A DNA stretch of 64,000 bases. It comes from Rotaria macrura. Lineage: Eukaryota > Rotifera > Eurotatoria > Philodinida > Philodinidae. Each line of letters opens with the position of its first letter. Within the stretch, counting starts at the first letter, position 1. Below the pieces are notes generated by a model that saw nothing but the letters and a program-made list of their open reading frames with translations, was not told the origin of the DNA and did no database searches. Both the position numbers and the translations under genes were made by a program. The stretch is taken from NCBI GenBank assembly GCA_900239685.1, contig OENT01000097.1, positions 124,001 through 188,000 on the forward strand. Reading direction: 5' to 3'. Below are positions 50,197-60,950 of this stretch, one piece after another.

Positions 50197-50435
50197 TGAG
50201 TATCTATATAACTCAATTCATTACCAAGATGAGATAATATAATGGATTAAAATCATAAAGTTACTAACTATTGATTGAATGCTAGATCAGTTAAATCTAT
50301 ACTGAATTGGACTGACACCTAGTTAAGTAGAATTCGTGTGTACCTAATGCACTCCTATCTCTAGATGCCTTATGGTGACACTTAAAAAGGTGACTCCTAC
50401 TTATTTGATAATGAGTTGAGCTGTATAGATACTCA
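50197..50435. mobile_element. Small inverted-repeat element (MITE-like, 239 bp)
   Basis: The left arm at 50197-50227 and the right arm at 50405-50435 are reverse complements, with 27 of 31 positions matching; both begin TGAGTATCTATA. The interior of about 177 bp has no reading frame. Target duplication is not clear. Confidence 0.7.
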
Positions 50436-51370
50436 GTCCCCAGTTCTACACTGCCACTGCTGCACAACTAGTTTAAACATCCCCTTATTTATAGTGTTTT
50501 ATCATTGCTCCAGTATTTGTAGTGTGAATTGCTTATTTTTCTGGTTGTACTCATCCATACTTTACTTAAGAAAAACTTTTCTACTTGTCGGAAATAAAAA
50601 ATAAACATAAGATTGAGATTTGACCTTACGAAAATATTCGAAACTTTCCTTAAAAATACAAGCTCTAGTTCTCGAATCAAAGATATTTCTTTCATTCTCA
50701 AATAGTATTGTCAGTTGGCATCTATATGTCGGGCGTGTACATTTTGAAAAAAAGCAGATTCTGAGTGTGTTTTTATATGTGAAAATAGTACGTTTTAGTT
50801 ACAATTAAGATTGGTATAGGAACCGGGGCCGGGACTGGAAAAAAGTAATTTTGCAGATACCGACTATAGAGGCTGAAGAGATACTTGCAGTTAAGCCAAA
50901 GACAATTTTTCAAAGAAACAGAATGTAAAGCCTGAATCATGGCTGACTTCTAGTTATATTATGATGCTAGCGTTGCAGAGAGCAGTGAAATCAACTGTCA
51001 GAGATTTCGAATCATTTATAAAGATCTTGCTCTTATGAATTCTTGTAAATTACATTCAAATATTAGAGCTCAGCATGACGCATGAAATATATTATATCCC
51101 TATCGATGATTGATTGATAGTGACCTCTATTGCTCACGTGTCGTATTGAGTATAGTCTTTCATGACCGATATACATCATTTCTTTTCTTCTTCCTTTTTT
51201 TTCTCGGGTTGTTCTGACTACTGGAGTTGTTTGTTGATTGGGTTGCATAACTTGAGACAATCGGTGGATTCGAATCGATTACCTATAAAAGAATAGTGTA
51301 TATGCATATATATATATATATACGTACGCTTTTCATTGTAGTTTAATTACATATCTCGTCAAACCCAGTT

Positions 51371-53365
51371 ATGTTTATACGAGTAGCTGACGAAGCAAAA
51401 ATTAATGATATAGTCGAGATTCCAGTTGATGGTGGTGCTGATGGATCAGTTTCGTTGAGCACACTCGCTGCTCAATTTCAAGGTGTGAGTGCGTTGAAAT
51501 ATCGCAATTGTGAGACGAGTGTGTGGAGAGGGTGAGTGAACGTGTTTGTTTGTTGTTTTAGATTTTGTGTGTGTTGAGTGAAATGTGCGGTGGTTCTATT
51601 CCTCCCCATTTTGCACTTTTTAGCTTTTATGTATATCATAATATTATTTCATTCTATCGAATGTAATTATTCATATAAATATATATGTATGCATTTTTTT
51701 CATCCCTCAGTGTTCGAGTAGTGGATGGCAAACTCTATCACCCAGATGGTGTCTGGGATCCAAATACTATTTATGTTACTGTTTGTTCTAAACGTGAGCA
51801 CATTATTTTTCTTAAATGAAAACACAAAGAAGTTTATTCACTATGAATCTTTTTTTCGAAACTTAATAGCTATTTCATCAGATATTAAACGAAAAGGAGT
51901 TGGTGAACAGCAAGATGAATTGGTACTATCATCTGTCGGACAAAGTGGAATGCAAAAGGTTGAATATGGACACGAGACAAACATTATACTTAGTGAAGTA
52001 GACAGTGATCCCAATCGTCGTTGTGTTGATTTAATTGTACTCGGAATAAGTTATCGAAGTCTTGAAGCTGATGTTAAAAAATGTTTCGAAGCATTTGGTG
52101 AACTGATATTTTGTGAAGTAGGAAAGCACATATGAAAGTAAAACTGAATTATAAAAATATATTGTCTATAGATCAAACGAGATGCGAATGGACAATCGCG
52201 TGGTTTCGGTTTTATTCGATTTAAAAATTACGAATCTCAATTGGCTGTTATCAATAAACGTCATTTTATCGATGGGCGGCATGTTGATGTTAAAATTCCA
52301 GATTCAAAAGTTAGTGAACTTTTTCACGTTCATCAAATTTACTGATATTGACTAATTCCTTTAAAGCGTCGTACATTCACATGAATTAAAGTATGCCCTA
52401 TTGATACAAGAACCAGAACAACAACAGAAAAGTGTTCCTCTTCAAATAATTCAGAAATCGATCCGGTTTTTTTTTGCGATGCAACTTGATGTCATAAAGA
52501 AAGGAATTTAGTGTTGGACTCTACATCAATGTAGTCGATAGTTGTTAGAAGCTAGAAATGTATAAAAGTTAACCATAGCCGACTATTTGTACACTAAGAA
52601 GCAGCTATCGTAGTAGTAATAGTTTGATCATTTTCTTAAAATTAAGGACACCGGCTTTTCGTTGAGTGATGATTGATGATATGTAGTTAAAGTACAAAGT
52701 GTATCATTGGATTCTTTTATGATTGGATAGAAAACGGTTAATTAATTAATTTTTTTTGAATTTTGAAGACAAATGTACATGAACCGGAATGTGCTAGAAA
52801 AATCTTCGTTGCTCGTCTTCCTGATAATATTACACCAGATGATTTACGACAATATTTTTCTAAATTCGGAGCTATTAAAGATGTTTATATACCAAAACCA
52901 GCACGTTCATTCGCTTTCGTTACATTTCATGATTCAAACATTGTACGAACATTATTCGGTACACATATTATCAATGGTAAATGATGATATTGAAAAATTT
53001 GTTTTTTTTTCTCTCTGAAATCTTCTTTTCGTTTAGGTTCTAGTGTAACAGTTGGGCCAGCTGAACCAAAAAATAAGCCATCAGCTATTGGTGACTATCC
53101 TTCATCAACATTCAAACGAGCCAAACCCGATCATACTAGTTTACGTACATTGACATCGTACGGTATATCATCAACACATCCAAGTTATCATCAACAATAT
53201 GGAACATCACCTAATGCAGACATGATGCATGCCTATTTTCAACAATATCGAGCTAATACAACTGCTACATCAAAAGGACCATTTTCTAATGCACAACAAT
53301 CGTATTGGAGCGGTGCACATGATGAAGCAGCCGCCATGTGGCAACAACAACAGCATTATCGATAG
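51371..53365 (+). CDS. TARDBP: TDP-43 homologue (TAR DNA-binding protein)
   Basis: Nuclear RNA-binding protein of splicing and RNA stability. Exons: 51371-51531, 51711-51793, 51882-52117, 52172-52309, 52769-52976 and 53037-53365, phases consistent, 384 residues. The N-terminal oligomerisation domain (about 1-80: FIRVADEAKINDIVEIPVD, STLAAQF, ALKYRN) precedes a KRK basic site. RRM1 spans about 128-206 (RNP2 LIVLGI, RNP1 SRGFGFIRF) and RRM2 about 215-290 (RNP2 IFVARL, RNP1 SFAFVTF; IPKPARSFAF matches IPKPFRAFAF). The tail (about 291-384) is rich in Ser, Gln, Tyr, Ala and Thr and lacks the long Gly-rich prion-like domain of vertebrates. Exon 3 has a second possible acceptor 12 nt upstream (51870) that stays in frame. 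CCCAG lies 2 nt before the ATG. Confidence 0.96.
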
Positions 53366-53657
53366 AACAACGCGAAATTATTAAAAAGCAGAAAACAAAC
53401 GAAAAATTTCTTTCTTTTCATAACTATAATTCGACTTTCCAATTGGTTTTCTTTCTTTTTTTTTCTTGTCGTGTTTTTAAATGTGTCTGTGCCTGTAAAG
53501 AGAGAAGAATAAGAAAAGCAAAATTATCGTCGTTGTCTTATTGTATATGATGATAAGAAAAAAATAATAAACGAAAACATTATGCTCATTTGTTTTTATC
53601 AACAAATATCACTTTCTATGTATGAAAAGCGTTAGAAAAAGGAAGAAAGAACTAGAA
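53366..53657. other. Shared 3' flank of convergent genes
   Basis: 292 bp between the convergent TDP-43 and first histidine-phosphatase stops. A plus-strand AATAAA at 53566-53571 probably serves TDP-43. No gene is present. Confidence 0.55.
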
Positions 53658-54764
53658 CTAAATCCACTTGAGTGTTGTTGATTGTAGAGGTATTTGTGTT
53701 AAGGACCAAAGTTTATTTTGTCGTTTTCGTTCAGTTATAACCATTTGAAGGTAACCAATATTTATTGATAATGCGTATAGATCATAAATATTTGGATTTC
53801 GTCCAACTAAATCCCATGTTAAAGTATCGGGTGATGTTGCATGTGCAACAATAAGTATATTATTTAATGAAGATCTTCCATTATCATGACGTTGTTCGAT
53901 TTCTCTTATGACATATTTCGAACGAAGATAATATGCATCGGTAGGTTCTATTGGAGGCACAATTGTCATTATTGGTTGATAAGATAAGTCAACATACACA
54001 CCATACTTATACCAATCAGATGGACTAAGAAAAATATCCATTCCGTATCGTGCTGAACCTAGTTCTAATAGGCCAGGTTCAATGCGTATTGGTATTTTCT
54101 TTTCTAAGCCTAAACCCTTTAATATTTGATATGCTGTTAATACACAACGCATTGTTGGCGATGAATAAACATATGTTGGTGCAAATTGATTTAACCCTAG
54201 AACTCGACCTACGTTTTTTGCAGCATTTAAACCATCACGTGTTATTGGTGCATCCACTGCCCAAAATTGTGGATTTGAACGCCTCGGTAAAGATTCTGGG
54301 AGGTTTATATGAAATGGATGGTATTGACCGAATTGATCGAATGCTAACATAAACCAGTTGGAACCAAAAAATCGATCCACTCGTTCACCATGTCGAATGA
54401 TGAAAAACCGCATGTCACACCCATCAATAGCTTGCCCTTGTTGTTGTTGTTGTTGTTGGGGTGATGGTGGTGGATCATAGTGTTGATGATGATCGTGATA
54501 TCGTTCGTATTCATAATAATTTTTAGAAGTTACTGTCAATCGAGAAGGAGACTCATCGCTTGAGTCAATGTAACGATTTACGCTTCTTCTTTTGTGTAGT
54601 TTCTTTTGCTTACTAAGCGAATGAGAAATATCTTCAGATCTTATCGGTATTAAATGAATTGGTTTTGATCTGCTCCCTAGAAGCGGATACTTATTTGTTG
54701 TATTATCCAATAATGAGTCTTCATCTATTCGTAAAGGAATAATATTATTGGTTGAATTGGTCAT
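53658..54764 (-). CDS. UBASH3/STS-like histidine phosphatase, copy A
   Basis: Histidine-phosphatase superfamily (phosphoglycerate-mutase fold), closest by eye to the C-terminal phosphatase of UBASH3/STS proteins. Single exon, 368 residues. A low-complexity N-terminus (1-115, with seven Gln and His/Tyr/Pro runs) leads into the phosphatase. Catalytic loop IIRHGERVD holds nucleophile His125. It is followed by INLPESLPRRSNPQ (very close to UBASH3), SSPTMRCVLTAYQIL (second Arg), IPIRIEPGLLE (acid region) and IVAHATSPD (second catalytic His). There are no UBA or SH3 domains. The neighbour at 55055-55963 is a paralogue in the same orientation, 290 bp upstream. AATAG lies 13 nt before the ATG, as for a trans-splice site. 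The catalytic set is complete, so activity is plausible; the substrate is unknown. Confidence 0.92.
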   Translation of the reverse strand: MTNSTNNIIPLRIDEDSLLDNTTNKYPLLGSRSKPIHLIPIRSEDISHSLSKQKKLHKRRSVNRYIDSSDESPSRLTVTSKNYYEYERYHDHHQHYDPPPSPQQQQQQQGQAIDGCDMRFFIIRHGERVDRFFGSNWFMLAFDQFGQYHPFHINLPESLPRRSNPQFWAVDAPITRDGLNAAKNVGRVLGLNQFAPTYVYSSPTMRCVLTAYQILKGLGLEKKIPIRIEPGLLELGSARYGMDIFLSPSDWYKYGVYVDLSYQPIMTIVPPIEPTDAYYLRSKYVIREIEQRHDNGRSSLNNILIVAHATSPDTLTWDLVGRNPNIYDLYALSINIGYLQMVITERKRQNKLWSLTQIPLQSTTLKWI

Positions 54765-55054
54765 TGTTGATTATGCTATTAAAATTACTTTTTTTTTTCT
54801 ACCCTAATAGATCAATCATCTATATAATGCACACGCCTTGAGTGCACTGCCTTTCGTTTTCTCTTTCTATATACACATCAAAATACCTGTTTATGCATAA
54901 AGCATGGCCTCTTTTTTCCTTACTGATTTTGATAAGGCAGACAGGTTTGCATAAGAACGAAGGCTGTCTCTATTGCTCGTTTCATGGCCAAATGAAAAAA
55001 GATATGGCTAATATTATATTCTTTTTTTTTTGTAACATGAATGTTTACAATGTT
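54765..55054. other. Spacer between the two histidine phosphatase genes
   Basis: 290 bp holding the promoter or trans-splice acceptor of copy A and the 3'UTR of copy B. No gene was seen. The small spacing would also suit a two-gene transcription unit. Confidence 0.5.
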
Positions 55055-55963
55055 TTAAACAGAAGGCATCACACTGCGAACTTTCCACGTATGAGTGGCA
55101 GCATTACGATCTAGAACGACAGTCTGTAGATACTGTATTTCGCCACATTGCTCTCCGAAATAGATTGGATCGAATTGTTCTCGTAAAGCGATATTAGGGA
55201 AAATGATTGGTGATGCTGCATGACCAACAATGAGTATAGTTGGACGTTGAGCATGTGCCTGTCCATAGAGTGTTTGTTGTACACCAGGACTATGACGTCG
55301 GATAATTGTTTCAAATAGTTTCTTACTTCGAGTGTAATAATCGTTTTCTGTTTCGTTCGGATTTAAGTAATCATTAAGTCTTCGATAGCGTCTATCTATA
55401 TTGTAACCTGAATTTGCCCAATCTCCTGATGACATGAATGGCGATATGTTACCCAGTTCCTGTAATGGTTTATTCCAATTCAGTGGTTCAAACAGAGACG
55501 GTTCAATACGCATCGGAACATTGTTTCTATTCATACCTTGTAGAACACCACTTGCTGTTAGCACACTACGACATGCAGGTGATACATAACAATAATTAGC
55601 GCTAGCACGGAGTCTTGCTAAATATGAGCCTAGTTGTACTGCCTTTTGTTGACCACTTCGTGTTATTGGCGGGTCAAATATATAGAGCAATGTATTTGAA
55701 CGATATGGTAATCGATGCGGTAATATTGGATGTTGATAGCTCTGTGGTGGTGCTGATGGAACACCTCCGAAAATTTGATCGTACCAGTGCTCACCGTAAG
55801 TTACATCGACACGTTCGCCGTGCCGAAGGATAATCAAACGAAGGTCATAGATTGGGACATTCCTTTTATGATTAGCGAGTTGATCGAATCTTCTGTAGAA
55901 ATTCCTTTTCTTATGATACAATAGATTATCATCGAAGTATATAGAGGGCTTTACTACCAACAT
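55055..55963 (-). CDS. UBASH3/STS-like histidine phosphatase, copy B
   Basis: Tandem paralogue of copy A; single exon, 302 residues. The frame is open to 55978, but the first ATG is at 55963 (MLVVKPSIYFDDN). Catalytic motifs: LRHGERVDVTYG (His48), HRLPYRSN (equivalent of LPRRSN), SPACRSVLTASGVLQ, MRIEPSLFEPL and IVGHAASP. The low-complexity head of copy A is missing, so the catalytic domain starts about 75 residues earlier. The paralogues are clearly diverged, indicating an old duplication. It lacks UBA and SH3 modules and any signal peptide, so it is probably cytosolic. A TACCTAG acceptor-like sequence lies about 27 nt before the ATG. Confidence 0.92.
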   Translation of the reverse strand: MLVVKPSIYFDDNLLYHKKRNFYRRFDQLANHKRNVPIYDLRLIILRHGERVDVTYGEHWYDQIFGGVPSAPPQSYQHPILPHRLPYRSNTLLYIFDPPITRSGQQKAVQLGSYLARLRASANYCYVSPACRSVLTASGVLQGMNRNNVPMRIEPSLFEPLNWNKPLQELGNISPFMSSGDWANSGYNIDRRYRRLNDYLNPNETENDYYTRSKKLFETIIRRHSPGVQQTLYGQAHAQRPTILIVGHAASPIIFPNIALREQFDPIYFGEQCGEIQYLQTVVLDRNAATHTWKVRSVMPSV

Positions 55964-58133
55964 ATTAAGATTTGCCAATGTGAGACACTAGGTAATTTTT
56001 TTTAAACAGAGGCCCGAAAAATATAGGAAGAGACGACACCGAGACAGAGAGAGAGAGAGAGAAAGAAAATAACATAGTATTTACGGTGAGCGACCATGCA
56101 TAGTAAACAAAAGACATAGATACATGTAGAAAATAGTCGTTCACATCAGTAATTATTAAATAAAAACTATCGAAAACAAAAATCAAGGTTCAGTAATTGT
56201 TTTCTCACATGTCTATTAAAAGCAAATGATTCAAGAATATTTATGATGTTATTTCAGACTTTTGCCACATATACTACTTTATTAATGTAAAAGAACAGCA
56301 AATCTTCAATGACGTACCTATATATCAATTGATTAGTTTGTATGCTTTCACGTATATGTTTCTTTGTAAAAGTACGAGGACAACAGTGTTGTTGTTACCA
56401 TCGTCCTCAAATGCGAACAAATAGAATGCGAAAATAAGAATGGCCTCATTTGATGGCAATCAGAGACCAAGTTTATAGATTGTTTATTTTGCTCTTAACG
56501 AGCAACTTTTCGGATAAAGAAATAGGTAATTATTTTCAGACATCAATATACGCTGTTTTTCCTATGGCAAACTCATTATTTCGAAGGAGTAAAACAAGAA
56601 AAGAAATCATACTCATCATTTTTATCACTTCAGTAGTAGACATGTTTTTCTAAAAAAAAGATATAATTCAAAAAAATCTTCAGATGCTATTTAACGAGTA
56701 GATTTATTCGAGGTTAATATCAATACTTTTGAGTTATGCTTTTATCTTGATTGACTTCAAGCGTATCAACTTCAGATATATATATTGCAAATCGTGTTGT
56801 CACGAATAAGACTATCGATATTGAATCGAAAATCAAAATAAATCGATCTATCAGATCGATTCAGTTGTCATCATTCTTCTTTTAGTTGAATATGCTCATA
56901 TGATCTGCTTGGAAAATGTATACGTGAGCATTAGTAGCATGATTTATGTATTGTTGGAAATACAACTAGCTTTGAGACCTTGAAAGATTAAATTGTAAGC
57001 GAAACTTTAAGATAGGAAGAATTTTTTTATAATTTCATTAAAACATGATCTGTGAAAGAAATCCACTGTACATCTTGATAGTCCTGAAGATGGACTTGAA
57101 ATTCAGTAATTAAATTATCTTGAAAAGTCATCATCGAAGTTTCTATTCCATGAACTAGTTTCGTGACAATAAATAAAAACTTACAGTCGTATTGAAATAA
57201 TCATAACGTTTATTGACTACGAGTAAATTTCTATCGTGCCCAAACAAATCAATTCAATATGAATTCATGCGAAGTGTAATTGAACTTTCAAACATTCTCT
57301 CTTCTAATGATAACGATTTAAAAAAGATTCTATTTTTCTCGAGCTGATGATCAATAAACATGCACGAAAGTCCAATAGTTCTTTGAAATAAAATATTGCC
57401 GGTTCTAGTGTATATCGAATAATATGAAACTTTTTTTTTCCAAAGTTAATTAATTGAGAAACCGGCAGAGAGAACTAACAAGTCTTAATTATAGATTGAT
57501 GCGTGAAATATCGAAAAAAAAAACGACAGTATTCAAGTGACTATGTCTATTTTAGTTTCTCAAGTTAAGACGAATCTTATCATACTGACTATTTGATATA
57601 AATTCAAAGTCTATGATTGCATTAAATTATTCATATAAGAAAATATGATTTAAATTTAAATTTTCAGCTATGATCGTCTAGTATAAATTTTGATCTGTCA
57701 TTTGATATGTTTAATGTTGAAAATGTTCATATATTTAAACTTCGATTGATGAACTGTGAGTGATTGTAAGATTATCGTTCTAGTTTTGAAAATTTTCACT
57801 TGTAGAATCAAACTAAGAGTTAATTGTATTCTCACACCCTTCGCATTAGTATCTTTGTGTGTTGCCTTTCTATTGTCTCGAATAGAGTGTCTTTTGTTCA
57901 GCCGAATATTGACTCGAATTATTATTCTGATGATTGTATTCAATTACAAAATGTTTGAATTTCAATGAATGTTCTTTTAATAAAACCGATCAGAAAATAC
58001 GAATTCAATGGAAAAAAAAATGAAGAAGAGCGCCGTGTTTTTTTTTCATTGTTTCATACATTATTTTTTTTTTCTTCTCCTCTATTATTATATTGAAAGA
58101 AACAAATTATCTCAATGTTGATAAACCTACAGA
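55964..58133. other. Intergenic stretch between divergent genes
   Basis: Upstream of both the histidine phosphatase pair (-) and the orphan at 58134 (+), so it holds promoters for both directions. There is a GA microsatellite at 56041-56063. Two overlapping hydrophobic frames near 57698-57968 on opposite strands look like chance. No gene is supported. Confidence 0.5.
56041..56063. repeat. GA microsatellite
   Basis: GA repeat just upstream of the histidine phosphatase copy B start region. Confidence 0.85.
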
Positions 58134-60849
58134 ATGGATATCTGCGAAAAACATGCAATCCATCCATGTGAAACAATTAATTATTGTTCGAATATTGATG
58201 ATTATCGTCCAATACAATCTACTTTATTAACACGTTTTACAGGAGCAAATTGTTCTGAATCATGGCAAACAACGAATCAAGATTATGGAGCATTCTACTA
58301 TCGACCATATCCTCAATATTGTATAACTGATAATTTAAAAGCTAAAATTTATCGACGATACAATCGTTTTCAAGATTGGCTCTTATATCAAAATAATGTC
58401 AAAAATTCGAGTACAACGCATAGGAATAGTAACAATAATAAAGATCGAACGATTTTTCCATCGGAAAGAAATGAAACTGTACGTGTTACACATCGCAAAA
58501 GATTTTTATCACAATGCGGTAACGAACTGTGTGATAGTCAACCGAATATGAATACTTTCTCAACATGTGGTGAAGATGGATTAGTAAGAGTTTTTCAGTT
58601 TAAATTTATAATTTTGTTTCAATGATTTAGATTACGGAATATATTGTGAAGAAAATACTTAGTAAATTACAGTGCTTAATTGGTCCTGATGAATATCATG
58701 ATGTAGCTGAATGTGCACAAATACTTGTCAGTGAAATTCTGTGTCAAGAAGTAAAGGATAAAAAGAAAATACAGATTCTGTTTTTTACTTCTTAAAAAAT
58801 ACTAAGAACATATGCTTAAGAATAGTAACGATTAAGATTTGGTAACTCCTAAAAAAAATTAAATTGGACCATTGTTTTTCTTCGATGTGATCTATTAGAT
58901 AAATCTATTATTTGATCAAGTTTTCACGAAAAAATCATGCTCGAAATCGGCTATCGGTTCATTCTTATCTTATTCGATTGTTAGCTCGTCTGTGCTCCGC
59001 TCTAAATCGATTTCAAATTAAAGTACAATATCGTTGCAATTGAATAGTTAGTATATGTATGTTGTTATTGTGTGAGACACGCTACGATTGAGATTTTCAC
59101 CATCATATTTCGAACGATACCCGGATATAGTGAGTGGAAATTTTCCACACGGATTCATTTTTCTTTAATTTATAAGAACTGTTCAAAGAGAAATTTTCTT
59201 TTATATACAACACGATAATGACAAAGTCGATGTCTTGAAAAGTTCTCAAAAATTGATTATCTATTTATAGAAATGCGCTTGCGTATAATAATCACTAGAT
59301 GCGTATTTCAAAGAAAGAACAAGGAGCACACGACAATTTTATGTGTCTTTTAAATAGAATGAAAAGTAATGATCTAGAATAAAGTTTCTTTCACTATTCA
59401 AGGATGTCTAATTAGAAGGAGATTTACAACATTTTATGAAAACGATTGTGCATTTCATGCAGATAATGATTAAAACAATCATTAAAAAAATTTTCAAGAA
59501 AAGTGATGTTATAAATATGAAAGCATTTTGTTATTAGAACTTGATGAATTGGACTGTCTCCAATTAAAAATTTTCCGCTGAACATAGTGACTATTTCTCA
59601 ATAGGGAAGTCTAAATCCTTGAGTCAACAAGCTAATGAAAATTGTTGAATAAAGATGAGCATGTGAAACGCTTGAACGATGAATTCATATGAACAAATTT
59701 GACTAGGATGATTATTTCAGAACATAATGAAGATGTGTTGAACTTATTATCAGATCTTTGTATTAGTTTACTGATGATAGTACTTAGCTGTACTTGAGGA
59801 GAAGTTTATTGTACGGAAGTATATCCAGTCGTGAGGGAGATGAACAATTTCATATTTATAGCGACGAGTATATCTTAGCTAGATTATGTCAGATAAAACG
59901 AGATTCAACTATCTACTTACTAATTAAGAAAGAATCATGATTCTCTAAAGCATATTATAAAGAAAAAGGGGAAAGCTATTCTTGGAAAATCCCATCAAAA
60001 GTATGAGCTAGATGTTTCACCGTGAGGTAATTTTGATAAATTAGAAAATTTTAATAAAAAACTAATGGATCTTTCTCAATTCATTTAGTATAGCTCGAAC
60101 ACTAGTGGGTTGCAATAGGCAATCATGTAAATCGAATCCGTTTTGAAATTAAACATCTGAAAAATGAACTGACAGATAAATTGTTGGATTAGAACTTTTT
60201 GTTTTGAATTTTCTACTATCGCTTTATTTTGAATGGCAGAGTTATGAAAATAAATATAGATCTTAATCATTAGTATAGAGTATAGTCTCGCATCCGTTCA
60301 AGCTTGTTCATATTCTGATCTAGATCTTGTCATAAAGCCATTGAATGTCTATTATCGATTATGTTTCCTTGTAATGGATTTAAATATTTCTGTTTGACTC
60401 ATTCGCTTCACTCGTCAATATTAGATTTTTTTTCTATCATTCATTTCATTGCTTCAGCCACGTTTATTAACCAATCAAATTATCGATCGTGTTGTATCTA
60501 TCATGATTACACCTCCGAAAAATATTGAATCATCGATTTCTAATCCTTTTCATTCATATGTTTCAACTAAGCCCATATGTTGTCCTTCGTTGCAATCATC
60601 ATCTAATACATGTGAAATAATACAACAACCGAACACAATCAACAATGAATCTCCTACATGTGTAACTGTCAATAATGTAGATCCTTGTTCTAATTGTAAT
60701 CAATCTGCTAGTTTTGCAAATGTTTTCGAGAAACTGACTCGTCTCGAAGTATGATATAACACATAATTGAAGTTCAATTGTAAAGTATTAGTTTTCTTTC
60801 TATTTAGAATGCTATATCAAAACTTTCCAATACTTTTGTTCAATTATAA
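58134..60849 (+). CDS. Orphan cysteine-containing protein, four exons
   Basis: No family was recognised. Exons 58134-58583, 58631-58750, 60458-60748 and 60808-60849 all join in phase 0; 300 residues. The N-terminus (MDICEKHAIHPCETINYCSN) is Cys-rich. It is followed by FTGANCSESWQTTNQDYGAF and YYRPYPQYC, a short Tyr/Trp pattern that faintly recalls ciliary microtubule inner proteins (weak impression only). Then come a basic Asn/Ser-rich stretch and FLSQCGNELC. Two helical segments follow (ITEYIVKKILSKLQCLIG; LLTNQIIDRVVSIMI), then a Ser/Thr/Asn/Cys-rich region with CSNC, and a C-terminal helix (FEKLTRLENAISKLSN). There is no signal peptide, so it is probably cytosolic. The second intron is 1.7 kb and appears empty. 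CTACAGA directly precedes the ATG, as for a trans-splice acceptor. Confidence 0.75.
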
Positions 60850-60950
60850 AATACATACGTACATGTATAATGTTAAATAGTAAGCAGTTTTAGTTTTAGC
60901 GAAATAGATAAATACAATGTGAGAGATAAATAGGATTTTTTTGTCATTTG

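Larger units (their letters stand above)
48881..51370. other. Intergenic stretch between the GPI-type gene and TDP-43
   Basis: Holds the 3'UTR of the GPI-type gene, a small inverted-repeat element (50197-50435), an AT microsatellite (51305-51322) and the TDP-43 promoter. No further gene is supported. Confidence 0.5.

Noticed and set aside
51161-51290. Minus-strand open stretch resembling a last exon (VIDSNPPIVSSYATQ...KKRKKKRN)
   Set aside because: It lies 80 bp from the TDP-43 start on the opposite strand, with no room for upstream exons except inside TDP-43. The Lys-rich end comes from a pyrimidine-rich tract.
57698-57968. Two overlapping hydrophobic frames on opposite strands
   Set aside because: They mirror each other in low-complexity AT DNA and have no family resemblance.
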